The notes beneath the pieces were generated by a model that saw only the letters and a list, made by a program, of their open reading frames with translations, searched no databases and was not told the DNA's origin. The translations under genes and the position numbers were made by a program. DNA of 64,000 nucleotides. Origin: Skeletonema tropicum. Its lineage: Eukaryota; Bacillariophyta; Thalassiosirophyceae; Thalassiosirales; Thalassiosiraceae. Numbering within the stretch: the stretch's first letter is position 1; every line of letters starts with the position of its first letter. Positions 36,161 through 46,926 of this stretch are shown piece after piece. The stretch is taken from contig CM074148.1 in assembly GCA_037178625.1 (NCBI GenBank), forward strand, positions 744,001 to 808,000, given 5' to 3'.

Positions 36161-36529
36161 ATATATAGGCAGGGTCGTATAAGGGGAGGGGCCTTTTCAG
36201 CTAGTCACCTTGCTAGTCACATAAGCCCGTAACTGGCTCCAACCTATATCGACGACTCTAGAGAGAGAGAGAGTATCACTCAACGAATCTAAAACCAATG
36301 GCACTGTCACAACATTCACATGTAATATCACTCTCTAGCTCTCTAGAGAGACTGAAGTTCATCTAATCACTATAAGCTTGATCTTGTTAAAGCATTAAAC
36401 CTATCACAATCACTATCTGGGCCCTTGAAGCATCCGCCAACTGATCAAAGACATCAAAGTCATAGTCTACAATATCAACATTCACAGGCCGGGCCATTGG
36501 GGGAATAAAAAGGCTGTTGGATTGGTCTT

Positions 36530-37507
36530 TCATTCATTGATCTCAATAAGGGTGGCAGCATTGGCGGCATCGGCATTCACTAGGCTGAGCCATCCATCGA
36601 GTGCCTTCGCAGCGGCAGCAGCGGCACCACAACAATACCATTCGCACTCATCTTCACACCCACAGCAACCGTCATCTGCTGCGGCTGCGGCTGCGAAAAC
36701 AGCGGCAGAGGTGGCTCCACGATCCTTATAGCTGCGCCACTCATCGAGCGCCTTTGCCTTTGCATCTGCTGCGGCTGCAGCGGCGAAGGCAGCGGCAGAG
36801 GCGGCCCCACGATCCTTATAACTGCGCCACTCATCGAGCGCCTTTGCACCAGTGGTGGAGGAGGACTTAGGGGAACATCCATTGCTGTCCCACTTACAAA
36901 CTTTTTTGGCGGCAACGCTGCACACATACTCCTGTTTAATCGAATAACAGAAGTCATTCTCGAGCGCCTTTGCATCCGAATCATCTTCTGCTGCGGCGGC
37001 TGCGAAGGCAGCGGCAGAGGCGGCTCCACGAAGAGAGATCAACTCCTGTGCGGAGGGGCTTAATTACACTCGAAGGGTAGTAACTTGTGACATTGCTCTA
37101 GATAATTGTAGATAATTTCGCCCCTGGAGGGCCAACCATGACGTACTTTAAGATTTCCGTTAATTTTTTGACTTCATCTCCTCAAAGTTTCCTTCTTTGA
37201 GATGGCGGTGCTACAGATACAGGGAAAAGAACAGCATCGACATCGACGAACGAAAGCAAAAGCAAAAGGGTGAGGAACTTCTTGCAAGCATTTATAAATG
37301 TAAAGAAAATTGTCTCCTTGCTGGATGGTGCCAGCAAGAGCAGCAGCCACAGTAAGAGAGCAATAACAATAATAGTAATAGCAAGAAGAAAGAGCTTACC
37401 TTGGCATCGGCATCGGCATCGGCATCGGCATCGGCATCGGCAGAGAGAGCACCTGGGATGGCGCTGAGTAGCATAAGTGCTGCGGAAGCGAAGAGTTGGA
37501 CTTTCAT
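36530..37507 (-). CDS. Secreted Ala/Cys-rich protein (two exons), paralogue 1
   Basis: Exon 1 (37507 down to 37400) encodes a clear signal peptide, MKVQLFASAALMLLSAIPGA, then an (Ala-Asp)n run. It ends at a 'gtaag' donor. The best acceptor in frame is at 37046/37045, giving exon 2 37045-36530 and a 207-residue product. An upstream acceptor matching the paralogue at 55156 leads to an early stop here because of about 115 extra bases. Exon 2 has a Cys module (C-x8-C-x7-C-KWD-x3-C) and two extra Ala-rich units containing 'ALDEWRSYKDRG', then a Cys cluster (GCCGCEDECEWYCC). Secretion is inferred from the signal peptide; function is unknown. Paralogue at 54707-55431. Confidence 0.6.
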
Positions 37508-37599
37508 GTTAGATCTTTTGACTTGACGTTGTTCGTTGCAAAAATTTATGGCAAGATGAGATAAGTAGATAGTTGAGGTGTGAAGTGAGGCCAACTCCT

Positions 37600-37690
37600 G
37601 ATAAACGGTTCACATGTGTGTTTATGAATCTGAAACGGTTCACCCTTGTGTTTTTGATATTCTGAAACGGTTCACCCTTGTGTTTTTTAG
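37600..37690. repeat. Tandem 'gaaacggttcacccttgtg' repeats upstream of secreted gene
   Basis: Three units of about 29-32 bp with the core 'acggttcaccc' / 'ttgtgttttt', starting roughly 100 bp upstream of the ATG at 37507 (gene on minus strand). The same repeat lies at the same place before the paralogue (55525-55625). Position suggests promoter function. Confidence 0.65.
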
Positions 37691-37777
37691 ATTGCAATCA
37701 TTCCCCTTGTCCTGTAGATAGAAGTAGATAGAGGAGGGAGTAGGAGGCGGACGCGTGTTGTTTATGACTATATAAAG

Positions 37778-37930
37778 ATGATAAAGGCAACATTTGCTGG
37801 TCTTAGTCTGATCTGTAGCTCACTCGCGACCATATTCACATTTGTCGCCATGCACACAAGATACAAACTAATCGAATCCGATTCCGATGCTCAAATTAGA
37901 TTGGATGATAGTGATAGAAAGAATGCATGA
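37778..37930 (+). CDS. Possible 50-residue membrane microprotein
   Basis: ATG at 37778 opens a 50-codon frame with a hydrophobic N-terminus ('ATFAGLSLICSSLATIFTFV') and a charged Asp/Arg-rich tail. A TATA-like 'tatataaag' lies only a few bases before this ATG, so if it is a true TATA box the transcript would start inside the frame and an internal Met would be used. Weak evidence. Confidence 0.25.
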   Translation: MIKATFAGLSLICSSLATIFTFVAMHTRYKLIESDSDAQIRLDDSDRKNA

Positions 37931-38173
37931 TAGTAGTAAATGTAATACATAACGCGAAACTCATCCATTTTTTGATTTGATTGCATCTACTACTACATAC
38001 TCGCATCAGCACAAATTAATGTAAACGTGTAACAACTGACGAATAGAAAGTGTCGGTCTACCTCTGGCTCTGGTATAGGTATAATGATCTTTGCTTCACA
38101 CCTAGATCATTCCTACTTAGTCATGGTCATAGTGCAGATGGAGCATGTAGTCATGTACATACTCTGTCTATAT

Positions 38174-38804
38174 CTACGCCACAGCCATCCCATATCCCTC
38201 CTCCTCTCCGACAACATCATTCTTCCAATCATCCACACCCGGAGGATTACTACTGCGGCCATTTTGCTGCCTCACCCACCTGTCCGCCTGGCGACCCGCT
38301 CTACGGCGACGACGTGGTCCATCACGGCATTCACAATATTGCGAGATAGGGACACCATTGCATGCCCAACAAATCCCTCTACCAGTACCATTAATCCGAT
38401 CTGCGCGCTTCTTCCCAACACCATTCCTCCGATCTGCCCGCCTGTTCCCGACACCATTCACCCTGTCGGCTGCTGGGTCACTGGCTCCGTTTACTCGCTG
38501 CCAATTCCTTCGAGGATTTTGATAGAGTGATGGATACTCTTCTTCGTTGTTGCTGTTGTAGTCTTGTCCATCGTGGTGCTCTGAAGCTACAGTTTTATAG
38601 TACATAGTCGTGACTGTCATGATTGTAGTCTGCGCTATCGTAGTTGTAATAGTCTGCACTGTACAATGGCGACTCTTCATCGACAGCAGATGATCCACGT
38701 AGTAGACGTTGTTTGTTGATTAGTGATGCATCCACAACACTCGAGGTGGTCAAAAAAATAATGAAGGAGGATGATGCTGTTGCTGTTGCGAATGCGAATC
38801 TCAT
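38174..38804 (-). CDS. Secreted repeat-containing protein, one-base frameshift
   Basis: Starts at 38804 with a signal peptide (MRFAFATATASSSFIIFLTT, cleavage probably after VVDA) and a Tyr/Asp-rich segment ('YYNYDSADYNHDSHDY'). The frame then stops at 38595. Ignoring one base near 38608 continues it smoothly into a second open frame ending at 38174: an Asn/Glu-rich part, three imperfect repeats of the type 'RVNGVGNRRADR', a Cys cluster (CWACNGVPISQYCEC) and an Arg-rich tail, about 209 residues in total. A genuine intron was not found (candidates are under 30 bp). Probably a secreted or cell-wall-associated protein, family unknown. Confidence 0.5.
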
Positions 38805-40925
38805 ACCGTTTGTTTGATTGTGAGTGTGAGTGTCTCTTATTTATTATGGAAAAGGTTGCGTCTACACCAGTACACTGAGCTAATTGTGGATAGAGCTGTG
38901 TTTATCCTCCAATTATGATGTAACTTATATGCTGCTTGGTACCAATCTGCTAGCTGCTACATTCACTTTGACAAATGAGCACGCTGTGGGGCTGCTTGCG
39001 CTGCTTGATTGATTGATACATGCGCTTTATTTTGACGCGTGTCCCGACAGAAGAATCCATGTTTTTTTTGGCTTTGACTTTATGGGTGGAGCTTTAAAAA
39101 CCTGAGGTTACTAATTCCCACGTAGAGCAAAGGTCCATTTCTTTGACTCCCAATCCTTTTTAAAGCTCTCGAGCTTTTAAAACTCCCACTTTTAGTGTAC
39201 TCCCAACTCTTTTAAGGATTTTATCACCACTTTGAGCATAGTAGTGGAATATTCGGACACAAAATGGATAGATTTTAAAAGATTCGCAATTCGCATCCAT
39301 CACCACCACCATATCATATCACTTAGGAAATTAGGTAAATGTTGCATTATCGCTACCTAGACATCATTGAACCAACAATTGGAGTCTTCATACGCCGAGG
39401 GCAGAACCAAACAGCGTCGCAGTCGGGACCACGGGAGAGGGTTGTCTCTCCTACCACAGCTCGTTTAAAAGCCCGGGATATATTGACGTGGATGTCAATA
39501 AGCCTGTATACAGGCGAGATATACAAATACAAGTATTTGCACGAGAGTATAAGCATATACCCATCTCTATCCGTGGTTGTTTTGACCGCGTCGAAGTGCT
39601 GCCTGAGCCCGCTGGCGACGTATCAAGAAGGCTTCACGTGCCGCTTTTACTGAAAGCAGCCAATAAGCCTGATGTTCACCAGAAGTTGTTTCGAGATCAT
39701 CAAGATTGATTTCCATCAAATATTTATCCTCCTCTCCAAGCCCTTCTAAGCACCACCAACCACTCTCCTGTTGACAATGGCGGCCTTCCGCGGCCAACTA
39801 CGACGAACAATGTAGTCAGTGCCTGCTTCATCAAGAGCATCTACAATGCCAACGGCATGTCACGGGAGAGATGATCAACTGGTGGGCGGTTCCATCTGCC
39901 TATTATGGTATTATTTTGACTACACGACGGGCGCTCTCAATCTGTGCTGTCGACACCATAATATGTCGACAACAACGATTTCAGACGATTAAATCACTTT
40001 AATGGTGCGACTGAGCAGCAGTCAATTGCAAGTCGGGATGATTGATCTGCTGCATCAAATGATTCGAAAAGCCTAGCGTAGTGGGACACGAGATCTACAA
40101 TTGAAGCTGCATCAACATCATTCGACACATCATGCGTCATGACATGTATGTTTCGACAGAATGCAACCCGGTAATTGGAGGAAGAGAATCATAATCAAAT
40201 CAGTCGATAACTGATGCAGAGCTTTAGCGCTGATCAGGGAGATCGCAGAGCGCAAAGAATTCCAGCGTTCGATGAAGAGGCTTAGCAGCTGTATTATTAC
40301 TCGGCAAAAAAAACGAACGAACCACATCGATAGAGATGAGAGTGTGCTATTTGTGATGCCGCAATTCTTTGATTATTTCGTGGGTGAGAAGGACGAATGT
40401 ATTGCTACAATTGAGTGATGATGAAGAGATGATCCCACATTACCTGGCGAGTCGGAGTGTCAGTGAGAATTGCATCACTTGCCTGTAAGCCTACACTTCG
40501 CATCCAATATAAAGCAGAGGAAACAGAAGAATGAATCTAAGGAAACCATAAAACCAAGCAACTCGCCGCTGATACTTAGTGTATGATATCAGAAAGTCCA
40601 ACAGAGTATGAGTTTTATGAGTTCTGGTCAGCTTCTACTGACGCATGCATGGGCGCCTGGGCGCGCGGCATTGCTATGCGAGTAGACAATCTATTCTATC
40701 GCCTCGAGAGAGATGAACAATTATACACAGTACTTAGAAGAATCAATCTTGCCTATCTTCTATCTTTCCCTCTCTCTCTTTCTTCGTTTTTCTCTTTCTT
40801 TCTCTCTCTCTCCTTCTCTCCTTTTCTTCTCGCTTTTTCAGATAATATGCCGTCCACCCCAATGAACTCAAAGCCGTTTTTTTTAGGTGAGGTGGGGCTT
40901 TAGGTTATTTCTGTGCTACGGTAAG
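38805..40925. other. Mostly unassigned; coding-like remnant and polypyrimidine tract
   Basis: The 39339-39709 region has coding-like stretches in two frames ('RRDIQIQVFAREYKHIPISI') consistent with a broken mobile-element or gene fragment. At 40762-40840 lies a nearly uninterrupted pyrimidine tract ending in 'cag', like an over-long splice acceptor. No intact gene seen. Confidence 0.35.
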
Positions 40926-41427
40926 CTACGTATCACTGGTATTGTAAACAAGAAAAGTATCTGTAGATGGCTGAGAAGACTCGTGAGTCGACTGAGAGCT
41001 ACTTCTTTGTGAAATAGATCTGCCACCTGTACTGTGTAATAAATATGAAATTTGGTCATCATTAAGTGACGACGCTGTTATCGGGCCATTGTTGCTCTCA
41101 TATTTAGAGTGCTTGAATGGCAGCTAGTCCTGCCGAGCCGTTTGCCTTACAAACCGTTCTCCCGAATATTTGTGTGTAGTAGGTGCTTGGGTCAGGGCTT
41201 TTGTAGGATCCCCCACAATGGTAGTTTCGTTGTTTCGATTTCCAAATTGAATCAGCTCGTTCTAAGATGTTTGATGGGGTTCTAGTGAATGCTTGGTGAG
41301 CCATGTTGGATGCGTTTGGAAAGTTGGACTTGTCGATGTTGTGGAGTGTTTTGTAGTCGCTGGGTGGAGGTGTGCCGTATAGGAAGTAATTAATTGTAGG
41401 TCCGAAGAGTCCTAGTGGGCATGTTCG
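40926..41427 (-). pseudogene. C-terminal fragment of an unknown protein, interrupted
   Basis: One minus-strand coding sequence runs from about 41427 ('GLFGPTINYFLYGTPP') through 'AHQAFTRTPSNILERADSIW' to a Ser-rich tail ending at the stop at 40926. It is disrupted only by 4 extra bases near 41101-41104 compared with the duplicate at 42188-42474. No N-terminus is present in the window; upstream it abuts the ATPase fragment. I do not recognise the family. It may belong to a mobile element. Confidence 0.45.
41062..41349 (-). repeat. Direct repeat, left copy (partner 42188-42474)
   Basis: About 288 bp repeated in the same orientation at 42188-42474 with around a dozen differences, mostly keeping the minus-strand protein frame. 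The two copies flank the ATPase fragment. Confidence 0.85.
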
Positions 41428-41433
41428 CCAAAC

Positions 41434-42195
41434 TTGTTTGATCAACTGCAACAGGGCAAACCATTCAGTGCATTGGCGACGGCTTTCAATCATTTCTGCG
41501 ATTATCTGGTACGCGATCGGACCCTTGCCCTTGCTTCAGTGAAGCAGAAATTGGTCCATCAGGTGCGTCGCATACTTGGAAGGGATGCATATTACTTGAC
41601 CAAGCTTATACCCACGTTGGCAATCCTTCTAGGGTTGGAAGGAATTGGCTGTAATCAGGATGAAGACAACGTCAACGCCCAGAAGCGACTTGAAATGCTG
41701 CTATGTGAATTTGTGCAAGTGATATCCAATACATTTGCCGCCCCTGTAACTTTATTCCTTGATGACTTGCAGTGGGCAGATTCAGCATCTATCGCAGCTG
41801 TGAACCAACTCTTACTTGGTGGCGGCCTCAACTCGCAGGATGCGCATTTTTTCTTCTTAGGATGTTACCGGAAAGGAGAGGTCGACGGCGGAGTAAAAGA
41901 GGACGCTATTCCATCAACAAACGTCAAACTTGATTCTATAGACGAAGAGACGTTGGGAGCGATGGTCTCGGAAACGTTGTGCCTATCGCCGCGTCTTACG
42001 CGGACTTTGTCGAGTATAATTTACCACAGGACGAAGGGGAATCCACTTTTCGTCACTCGATTGATGATCTCGCTGTGCAAGGATGGTCTACTACGTCCAA
42101 GCTTGCGACGGCGACGATGGGAGTGGGACGAAGAGAAGATCTTATGCCAGACGCTGTCCGATGATGTGGCCGAGTTCCTATCGCATATTAAGTGA
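41434..42195 (+). pseudogene. Fragment of an AAA/STAND-type signalling ATPase
   Basis: A 253-codon open stretch with no ATG at its start. It carries a Walker B-like block, VTLFLDDLQWADSASI, typical of AAA_16 / STAND ATPase modules found in large sensor kinases and cyclase-fused proteins. The downstream 'KGNPLFVTRLM' block also fits, as do the opening residues (FDQLQQGKPFSALATAF), which in such proteins follow the P-loop. The P-loop itself and everything before it are missing, and the frame stops exactly at the start of the right-hand direct repeat. It is therefore a captured internal fragment, not a working gene. Confidence 0.65.
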
Positions 42196-42474
42196 CGACG
42201 CTGTTATCGGGCCATTGTTGCTCTCATAGAGTGCTTGAATGGCAGCTAGTCCTGCCGAGCCGTTTGCCTTACAAACCGTTCTCCCGAATATTTGTGTGTA
42301 GTAGGTGCTTGGGTCAGGGCTTTTGTAGGATCCCCCGTAGTGATAGTTTCGTTGTTTTGATTTCCAAATTGAGTCGGCTCGTTCTAGGATGTTTGATGGG
42401 GTTCTAGTGAATGCTTGGTGAGCCATTTTGGAGGCGTTTGGGAATTTGGACTTGTCGATATTATGGAGTGTCGC
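42188..42474 (-). repeat. Direct repeat, right copy (partner 41062-41349)
   Basis: Second copy of the flanking repeat. Its minus frame is uninterrupted through 'IQALYESNNGP', lacking the 4-bp insertion of the left copy. Confidence 0.85.
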
Positions 42475-43281
42475 TGCGGCAGTGTGGTCATTGACCACTC
42501 GTTTTGCGTCACCACCTTCTCGCCAGTTTTGTCACGACACACGACAACTCGCACTAGTGTGGTTTTATATTGACGAACGACATCTAAATAATTGGAAGGG
42601 GACTAGAGCTGCTTGTGACTAGCTGTGTAGAAGAAATCTACATGGGAATCAGTACGTTTTGTAGCTACTCGACAGCGACTAGAAGATAGCTCCAACTTCT
42701 TGTAACCACGGGTGGGGCGGGCATGGGGCTAACAAATTTAACGAAGCCAGCGTTGACGAACGGTGACTACTATCCCAATTGGACTGGATCAATTGCCTCT
42801 TCTACTTGTGTGAATGACGGTAATCATTCCAGCATTCATGCTTGACGATCAATATTGGTATTTTTCGACTACGCTTCGTCAATGTTGCAAGACACATTTT
42901 CACTGGAAATTTAACGAGTGTATTGGTGCTTCATAAAGAGAGACTAATCAGTGGTATGATAATGGATGCTATGATGACTATGACGTGTGCCTAAGATTGC
43001 GTTGGAGTGTCGACTGGGGGTGTTGCGGAGAAGTGGGATGAGCTTAATGTTCAGCAGCAGCCGAAAGTGCTGTGGTCAAAATGTGGTACAGCACGATAAT
43101 GATAACAAGTGCCGCATAACAGAATTAGAATACATTGATTGACACTCTAAAGAATGCTGATTCTTTTTGATCCGATGATTTTACAACACGTTGTCACGTA
43201 GAATTTGATGCACACTTGATTTTTATGTATTATTTTCCCGGCCACTCGTTCACGCCTCGATTATTCCATTCGGCCGCACGC
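42475..43281. repeat. Intergenic with a dispersed-repeat copy
   Basis: The segment 42600-42700 is an inverted copy of 32165-32265 (shared 'acaaaacgtactgattccca' on the opposite strand). The rest, 42700-43281, is the downstream flank of SSRP1 with no gene seen. Confidence 0.55.
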
Positions 43282-46200
43282 TTAATCTGAATCATCACTG
43301 TCAGAATCGCTGCTAGATGCATAGGAACCAGAATCTTCTGAATCGGATCCCGATGATGCTGGTTTTGGCGCAGGCTTTTTCTCCTTTATAGGCTTCTTCT
43401 TGCTTGGCTTTTTCTCACTCTTCTTCCCACTTTCCGCTGGCTTACTCTTCTCATAAGCAGCCAACTTTCTTCTCGTACTCTTCCTTCGCCTCGTCGGCTT
43501 TACCTTTCCACTTCGCCATTTCATCGTCGCCAAGAGCTTTGTACTTTTGAGAGATTTCCTTGCTCTTCATTTTCAGTTTCAATGGGGTGATAGAGTCGTG
43601 TAGAGAAAGGTCACAAATGACTAGCTAAACTGTAATGCTCATCAATCCATGTCACTTACCACTTCTGCCATTGACGAGTCCGGATTTTCTTCCCTGATTT
43701 GCGCACGCACCGAGTTAGCAAACAACATGTATGCATTCATGGCCTTCTTGGGCGCATTCGGGTCCTTTCTTAGCACGTTTTGCTTTTTTCTTTCCGCCGC
43801 CGTCATCCGACTCATCATCGTCTGACGGTGGAGTGTAATCCTCCATCTCTTTTTGATAGCGTTTTTTATCCTCTTCAGCCTTCTCTTCAAATTCGGCCTT
43901 GTCGTCGTCACTTATTTTTTTCCACTCCTCACCAAGTAGTTTCCCCTGGAAAACGCAAGTTGAAAATGAGATGAGAAAAACAACGACGAACGATGCATGA
44001 CTTTGTCATAGCCGTTGTCATAGCCGTTGCACTGAATGATTTACTCACAATTTGTCCAAAAGTAGCGTCTGGATTGGCTGCTTTAATCTCGTCCCGCTTA
44101 GCAGTGGAGAAAAACATGTATGCCGATTTGGGATTTTTAGGCGCATTTGGATCCTTCTTCTTTTTCTTCTTGACAACCTTCTTGACAACCTTTCTCTTTT
44201 TGGTGGAAGCCTCGTCGTCATCCGATTCCTTCGCCTTCTTGGGCTTCTTCTTTTTCTCCTTCTTCTTGCTAGATCCACTCTTCTCCGCCTTCTTTGCTTT
44301 CTTCTTGTACTCCGCCAAATCTGAATCATCAGATACAACAGATCCCATATCATCGTCGTCATCTCCGTCGCTCATGTCTTCAGACTCCGATTCGGAAGCC
44401 TTTTGCTGATCATAATCCTCATCCTCCGACTCCGATTCATCGTCCTCATCCATCTCATTGTACATGGGAGCCCCACGAGCTGGCTCCTCCTCAACACCTG
44501 CCTCCTCAATATTCTTGATTTTAATCTTCTTCCCAGATAAGAAGCTGTACAATGCAGAGTAGTTTGTCTTATCAATTCCGGAAAAGGTATATTCCTTGGC
44601 AGATAAATTGTCGCCAGGAGTACTCTGCAAAGTCACTGAAAGATCAAAGTTACGTGTCGATCCCTGTCCCCCAGCGTAACGTTGGAATTCTACCGATTCA
44701 ATCTCGTCAAAGCGAATAAGCACAGCTGGCTTATGAATGAAAAGGAATTGCTTCTCTAGCGGGTAGAGATGTCCCTCATTCGCACGTAATGCACACTTGA
44801 CACATGCTTGTTGATTGGCATTGGCGAATTTACCTGGAATGAACACCTTCTTCTTCGTAATGACCTTGAATGTCTTTGCGACGAGGTTGGAGAACGAACC
44901 AGTCATGTGCGATTGAATTTGACCGCCGTATTCTTTTTCGAGTGTGGCCTCGTCTAGATTAACGTCTAACTCGGATGGTTCGTTGGTACACTGCATTACC
45001 AACATGCTGTATCGCTGCATAGACATAAAAAGTGAAAGTAAAAGAAGGGGGTGAGAATTCTCATCTTTGATATGACAAAAAAAGACAACAATCAATAACC
45101 TAACCGTCCCCCCCCTCACCCCTACCCCTCAATCTCAATCACCTAACAACAAAGCACTCAACCCAACAAAAACACAACTAAACTCACCTGCTGCCCCTGC
45201 CGAATAGGCTTATCTAACGCAATCACAAACGCCTTATGCATATCATCCTGCTTCGGCAACAAAAACAACCTCGAAATATCATCATACCGAATCTTATAAT
45301 CATACTTGGCCCCCCTCATCCTCAAAAACGAATCATACAATTCAATCGAATACCGTCCCCTCGGCGTCAAGAACGTTCCCTTACTCTCATCAAACTCGGC
45401 AATAATCGATCCACTCGTCTTCTTGACACTGGCCACTTGCATAATTCGACTCTGAAGCACTTCTGCGGGAGTGGCTGCCTCTTTGTCAGTCGGATCAACA
45501 TCCATATCCGGTGGAACATAGAACCGTATCGCGACCAATTGATCGGTACCCGCTTCGACTGTATCACTTTCCAAAAATTGCATTTCAATCTCATTACGAT
45601 TGTTTCCCGGCAAAACACATTGGCTGACTTCACCAAGATCCATGGAGAGCATTTCATCACCATCACGTGGTTCGAATTCTTCTTGACCTTCCTCATCGGC
45701 ATCTTCGAGGATGCATTGGCGGAATACGAGGTGTTTATTGGAAATGTTGGTGTTGCCCCATGAATTGCCGGCAGAGGACATGGAGTGTCGTTTGAGAGGA
45801 ATGTTGTACAGTGATTGAAAGGTGGAGGCCAGGGTATCATAGTCAGAGGTGGGGAAGCCATCGTAACGGTAGGCTGGAGGGTGCTGTTTGGCCGCAGCTG
45901 CGTTTTTGTTGTCATTGGATTTGGTGAGGATGCGCAAATGGCCGGATTTGCCAAAGACTGTCCAGAGAGCACCGGCGATACAGTCGGCGGGAAGGGACTT
46001 TTTGGTTTCGAAATTATCGTCGTTGGTGCCGGCGGCTGATTTCCATATTACTCCAGCTTCGTTGGCTGTACGTTGGATGATTTAATTGTTTATACGTATA
46101 TATTGAGTTGCAATGAGTAACAATCAGTAATATTATATTATGTATGAAAGAGGTGTCACGTGAGCATGGATTATTGCAATGACACAACACATGTAGTGAT

Positions 46201-46311
46201 GATAAATTGCAATGAATCAAGTGAGATCTTACCTGTAAAAGTACCAACAGCATGACCATAGAGACCAATGTGTTTCCATACTGCTGGCTTTGAACTTGCT
46301 GTAGTGTCCAT
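43282..46311 (-). CDS. SSRP1: SSRP1/Pob3-type FACT subunit with two HMG boxes
   Basis: Subunit of the FACT histone chaperone, which handles H2A-H2B during transcription and replication in the nucleus. Five exons: 46311-46233, 46065-45188, 45014-44049, 43945-43660 and 43564-43282, all with GT-AG junctions, for about 829 residues. Order: N-terminal dimerisation/PH-like region ([15 protein letters not shown]), SSRP1 middle domain, Rtt106-like PH domain, long acidic patch, Lys-rich linker, HMG box 1 ([17 protein letters not shown]), HMG box 2 ([17 protein letters not shown]), acidic Ser/Asp tail. Plants and animals have one HMG box; two are less usual. Two single extra bases break the frame, near 43764-43768 and 43463-43466, both in an AAGAAAG context on the coding strand. 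As written, translation would end just before HMG box 2. Confidence 0.85.
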
Positions 46312-46555
46312 CTTTGTGGATGATAGGTTAGTTGTGTAATGTGCTTTCAAATTATAATTTTTGATGTTGCACGTGACGTGTATTGAATGTCGTTTTGTCG
46401 GACGTGCTTGCAATATCGACTGCTGCTGGATGATCTCAATTGACACTGGCGGTAAATTATGTCGAGTTGTGGCGTTTGAGGCTCTGATTATCCTCGGGCT
46501 ATCGTAAATCGTAGCAGAGCGGAAGCGCAGCGCGTCGACATGGAGGTAAAGTTGT

Positions 46556-46595
46556 GGTTGTGTTGAGTGTTGAGTGTTGAGTGTTGAGTGATGAG
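46556..46595. repeat. (gttgagt)n microsatellite upstream of SSRP1
   Basis: About five units of 'gttgagt' roughly 250 bp upstream of the SSRP1 start codon (minus strand). Confidence 0.7.
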
Positions 46596-46926
46596 ATCTG
46601 GCGGGAAGGATGCATCTATTTGAGATAGGCGTCTTGATCCACAACCTGAACCACGGCGGTTCCGACGACATATATAGGTACATTGTCTCTTGGACTTACT
46701 TTTTTCTACTAAAGTATTATGACAAAAATTTGAAAATCAAAGAGAGACGTGAACCGTCTTTAGCGAGGCGTGAACAGCTGTGAAGATGAAAACAATGCAA
46801 CGAAGAGGCACGATGACGATGGCAATGGCAGAGGCAGAGGAGCTGGCCGCCGGCAAATAATCATCATCCACCATCTTTCGCCGTGTAATTAATAGAGAAT
46901 ATCATCTTCCAGCTGCCTGCTCCATC

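Larger units (their letters stand above)
32160..36270. mobile_element. Composite repeat region bounded by imperfect inverted repeats
   Basis: The left end (32160-32265: 'ctctagagagag', 'ggttggagctagtc', repeated 'gctagtca') and the right end (36200-36270: repeated 'gctagtca', 'ggctccaacctat', 'ctctagagagag') are imperfect inverse copies. A second copy of the left-end sequence lies inverted at about 42600-42700. The interior includes the nested element at 32315-34793 and no intact gene, so this is best read as nested transposon debris. Interior frames such as 33449-33682 (+) and 34040-34557 (-) look like decayed coding sequence of unknown family. Confidence 0.45.
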
